64,000 nucleotides of DNA. It comes from an uncultured Chloroflexota bacterium. Its GTDB lineage: Bacteria > Chloroflexota > Anaerolineae > Anaerolineales > Anaerolineaceae. Below the pieces are notes generated by a model, which had not been told where the DNA came from, made no database searches, and was given only the letters and a program-made list of their open reading frames with translations. The translations under genes were made by a program, and so were the position numbers. Position 1 is the first letter of the stretch, and each line of letters starts with the position of its first letter. Positions 62,377 to 64,000 of the stretch are shown here, in pieces. The stretch lies in assembly GCA_902774215.1 (NCBI GenBank), contig CACYHU010000054.1, positions 22,918 through 86,917 on the forward strand. The letters run 5' to 3'.

Positions 62377-63204
62377 ATGACAGGGATAAAGCAGATCACA
62401 CAGACTCAAATTTCAGCTTTTGAACGCTGCAGGCGCTTTTATTATCTAAAAAATATACGCAAGTTCGTCTGGCCGGTCGAAGTGAGTACAAACCGGCATA
62501 CCCTTCAGGGAGATGATTTTCATCTGCTCGTTCGTCAGATGATCCTCGGACTGGATGCAGGTGATCTCATCATCCCGGAAGGCAGCGAAGATGTCAAACG
62601 CTGGCTCGCCGTTTACCTTGCCGAACAGCCCATGGGAAAACCGCAGCAGATATTTGCGGAAAAAGAGGTAAGCACGGTTTTTGAAGATGTGTTCTGGATG
62701 GGCAAATTTGACGCGCTTACAATAAATGAAGATAAACTGACCATCTATGACTGGAAAACCGGCTCTGCCAGACCGGATCCTGAACGTTACCGCACCGCCC
62801 CGCAGACCCGGTTATACCGTTTTCTCGCAAAATGCTGCGCAGCCCGCCTGATGGGAACCGGTCTGCATGCTGTTCCCGCCGAAAACATTGAAATGGTTTA
62901 CTGGTTTCCGGAACACCCTGAAAAAACGATCCGCCTGCCGTATTCGGAAGAAACATATCAGCAGGATCAGACCTGGCTGAAAACCCTTGCCGTTGAAATG
63001 AGCCTCCCGGATCAGGATGCTTATCCCCAAACTTCAAAGACACGGCACTGCGGGTTCTGCAGCTACAGGACTTACTGCTTCCCCGGCACATTCCTTCCGG
63101 ACATATTTCCGGAAGAAGAGTCTGATCCTGACGGAATATTCCAGGGCGAATTATTTTCTGACGAAGCTTTTTCGGAAACAGACAGGGAAGAAATCATTTT
63201 TTAG
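62377..63204 (+). CDS. RecB/AddB-like PD-(D/E)XK nuclease with Fe-S cysteines
   Basis: A 275-residue nuclease of the RecB/Cas4/AddB superfamily. After QISAFERCRRFYYLKNI (first Cys of an iron-sulfur cluster) come GKFDALTI and LTIYDWKTG (the Asp and DWK of the PD-DxK active site). CGFCSYRTYC near the C-terminus supplies the other three Cys. The 4-Cys arrangement is that of AddB/Cas4 Fe-S nucleases. It is separate here, while in AddAB the nuclease is fused to the helicase. It completes the three-gene unit and is followed by a hairpin. Confidence 0.88.
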   Translation: MTGIKQITQTQISAFERCRRFYYLKNIRKFVWPVEVSTNRHTLQGDDFHLLVRQMILGLDAGDLIIPEGSEDVKRWLAVYLAEQPMGKPQQIFAEKEVSTVFEDVFWMGKFDALTINEDKLTIYDWKTGSARPDPERYRTAPQTRLYRFLAKCCAARLMGTGLHAVPAENIEMVYWFPEHPEKTIRLPYSEETYQQDQTWLKTLAVEMSLPDQDAYPQTSKTRHCGFCSYRTYCFPGTFLPDIFPEEESDPDGIFQGELFSDEAFSETDREEIIF

Positions 63205-63235
63205 GGAAGCGCTGTTTTATTCAGTTTGAGCCGAA

Positions 63236-63283
63236 AGCAGCCTGTTTTCGTTAACTCATTCAGAGTCAACAGAACAGGCTGCT
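63236..63283 (+). terminator. Probable terminator of the helicase-nuclease operon
   Basis: AGCAGCCTGTT (63236-63246) pairs with AACAGGCTGCT (63273-63283), with an inner GTTAACTC/GAGTCAAC helix. A 20-base part is shared (19/20) with 22699-22718. Confidence 0.55.
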
Positions 63284-63293
63284 TCAGCTCTTT

Positions 63294-63398
63294 CTACTAT
63301 AAGAGCTCACGTTGCATTCCGGAGGGCATGCTTCGCAAGGCGCGGGATCGAAAGTTCGTGTGTTTGCGAAAGCCACAGCCCGCGCCTGATTTCCGGGG
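63294..63398 (+). repeat. 105-bp structured dispersed repeat, copy 2 (interrupted by IS)
   Basis: Matches 46258-46362 at 101 of 105 positions (opposite orientation). In copy 1 the sequence carries on past CCGGGG with TCTGCGGCC; here it is replaced at that point by the IS end, so the element is split. The same folding elements are kept (AGGCGCGGG/CCCGCGCCT; GC-GAAA-GC tip). It is in a non-coding stretch, 63205-63517. Confidence 0.82.
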
Positions 63399-63406
63399 GT
63401 GTACGG

Positions 63407-63470
63407 GTTCAGGACATAGGTAATAGAAAAGTTCAAGACATAGGTAAGGGCAGGTTCAGGACATAGGTAA
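63407..63470 (+). repeat. Three tandem 17-bp repeats in the IS end
   Basis: GTTCAGGACATAGGTAA at 63407-63423, GTTCAAGACATAGGTAA at 63431-63447, and GTTCAGGACATAGGTAA at 63454-63470 (spacing 24 and 23 bp). These are probably transposase-binding sites or end duplications. Confidence 0.75.
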
Positions 63471-63517
63471 GACTTTTACTTTAAACTAATGCATAAGACA
63501 CAAGCAGGAGGTGTTTT

Positions 63518-64000
63518 ATGCCATGGGAAGGAAAAAGCGTTATGGATCTGCGAGAAGAGTTTTTACAAAAAGCGCTGAGAGCAGAAAAACCATTCCGGCA
63601 TCTATGTCGAGAATATGGAATCAGTGAAAAAACCGGCTACAAATGGAAAAAACGGTTTATGGAAAAAGGAATCAGCGGGTTGGCAGATATGTCCAGGAGG
63701 CCAAAACAGTCACCGAAGCAATTAGATGAAGACACAGTTATAAAAATCATACAAATCCGGATGGCGCATCCATACTGGGGACCAAAAAAAATATTGGTTC
63801 TACTACAAAAAGAATTGAAAGAAGTACCTTCGGAAAGCAGCATTAAACGAATACTTGACAAAGCAAAACTTACAAAAAAAGTAAAGATAAAAAAAGTCAA
63901 TCCGGAAACGAATGGAAATATATTTCGGAAAATGATACAGGCAGAAGGACCTAACGATGTGTGGTGCATGGATTTCAAAGGTTACTGGTATTCAGATAAT
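63518..64000 (+). CDS. IS481-family transposase (3' truncated by window edge)
   Basis: 161 codons to the window end. MPWEGKSVMDLREEFLQKAL is the characteristic IS481 opening, followed by a helix-turn-helix (LCREYGISEKTGYKWKKRF) and SGLADMSRRPKQSP. The start of the DDE domain (WCMDFKGYW, the first catalytic Asp) is visible. The remaining acidic residues lie beyond the window, so activity cannot be judged. AGGAGG precedes ATG 63518. Confidence 0.88.
   Translation, partial: MPWEGKSVMDLREEFLQKALRAEKPFRHLCREYGISEKTGYKWKKRFMEKGISGLADMSRRPKQSPKQLDEDTVIKIIQIRMAHPYWGPKKILVLLQKELKEVPSESSIKRILDKAKLTKKVKIKKVNPETNGNIFRKMIQAEGPNDVWCMDFKGYWYSDN

Larger units (their letters stand above)
63400..64000 (+). 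mobile_element. IS481-family insertion sequence (left part, continues past window)
   Basis: It begins near TGTACGGG at 63400 (an IS481-type TG end) directly after the repeat at 63294-63398. Three short direct repeats (63407-63470) lie in the left end, then the transposase gene. The right end is outside the window. Confidence 0.78.

Noticed and set aside
62377..63204. Cas4 nuclease
   Set aside because: The Fe-S RecB-like nuclease resembles Cas4, but its operon contains helicases and no CRISPR genes, so an end-processing role is more likely.
63407..63470. CRISPR-like array (three 17-bp repeats with short spacers)
   Set aside because: Repeats and spacers (6-7 bp) are far too short, they sit inside an IS end, and no cas genes are present.

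Overview
The window looks like part of a chromosome from a Gram-positive-like member of the Chloroflexota, most likely class Anaerolineae (inference). Supporting features are the C-terminally fused sortases preceded by LPATGF/LPAAGF, solute-binding proteins fused to NBR1-type four-tryptophan Ig domains, secreted LysM and papain/lectin-like proteins, DUF6056 and YfhO-like membrane proteins, and the helicase/helicase/nuclease trio. GC content is moderate. No rRNA, tRNA or CRISPR array was found.

Layout. 1-5.3 kb: end of a sortase-fused surface protein, a TrpR-like regulator, an SDR oxidoreductase, a secreted repeat protein, a TetR regulator and DegV. 5.3-13.7 kb: four large membrane proteins (two GT-C glycosyltransferase-like, two YfhO-like tandem paralogues), probably for cell-surface glycan. 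13.8-18.6 kb: argS, then the ygeY-ygeW pair behind an operator-rich region. 18.7-24.4 kb: a double-SWIM SNF2 helicase and an AlbA_2/ATPase-type regulator with upstream iterons. 24.5-34.4 kb: gene remnants, a frameshifted TlpA-like lipoprotein, a LytTR-DUF3021 pair, a solute-binding/NBR1 fusion, a secreted protein, a missed 56-residue membrane protein and an ABC-2 exporter operon. 34.7-46.1 kb: secreted and surface proteins (sortase fusion, second SBP/NBR1 fusion, AIM24-like protein, histidine phosphatase, a zincin-papain double protease), rpsT and a LysM protein. 46.5-52.5 kb: a permease-GGDEF fusion, metY with an attenuator, an alpha/beta hydrolase and an rRNA-methyltransferase-like protein. 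52.5-63.2 kb: a DUF6056 protein, then a tight operon proC-mtaB-nucleoside kinase-helicase-like-UvrD helicase-RecB-like nuclease. 63.4-64 kb: the start of an IS481-family element.

The two strongest regulatory finds come directly from the sequence. (1) metY is preceded by a consensus promoter, a 27-codon leader peptide with nine Met and two Cys codons, an antiterminator helix and an intrinsic terminator. This is a complete classical attenuator for methionine/cysteine where a SAM riboswitch or T-box would be expected. (2) Two distant promoters, those of the ABC exporter operon and of the first SBP/NBR1 protein, carry near-identical direct-repeat operators. Each is a 9-mer ACCRTTCRG followed 21 bp later by a second 9-mer, and each lies 33-34 bp from the -10 box. 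The spacing and sequence fit the LytTR family, and a LytTR-DUF3021 gene pair lies between them, so a small local regulon can be proposed.

Other points: an ABC ATPase that appears to have lost its H-loop by in-frame deletion; a 105-bp structured repeat present twice, with one copy interrupted by the IS; and a C-rich iteron set upstream of and inside the AlbA_2 gene.
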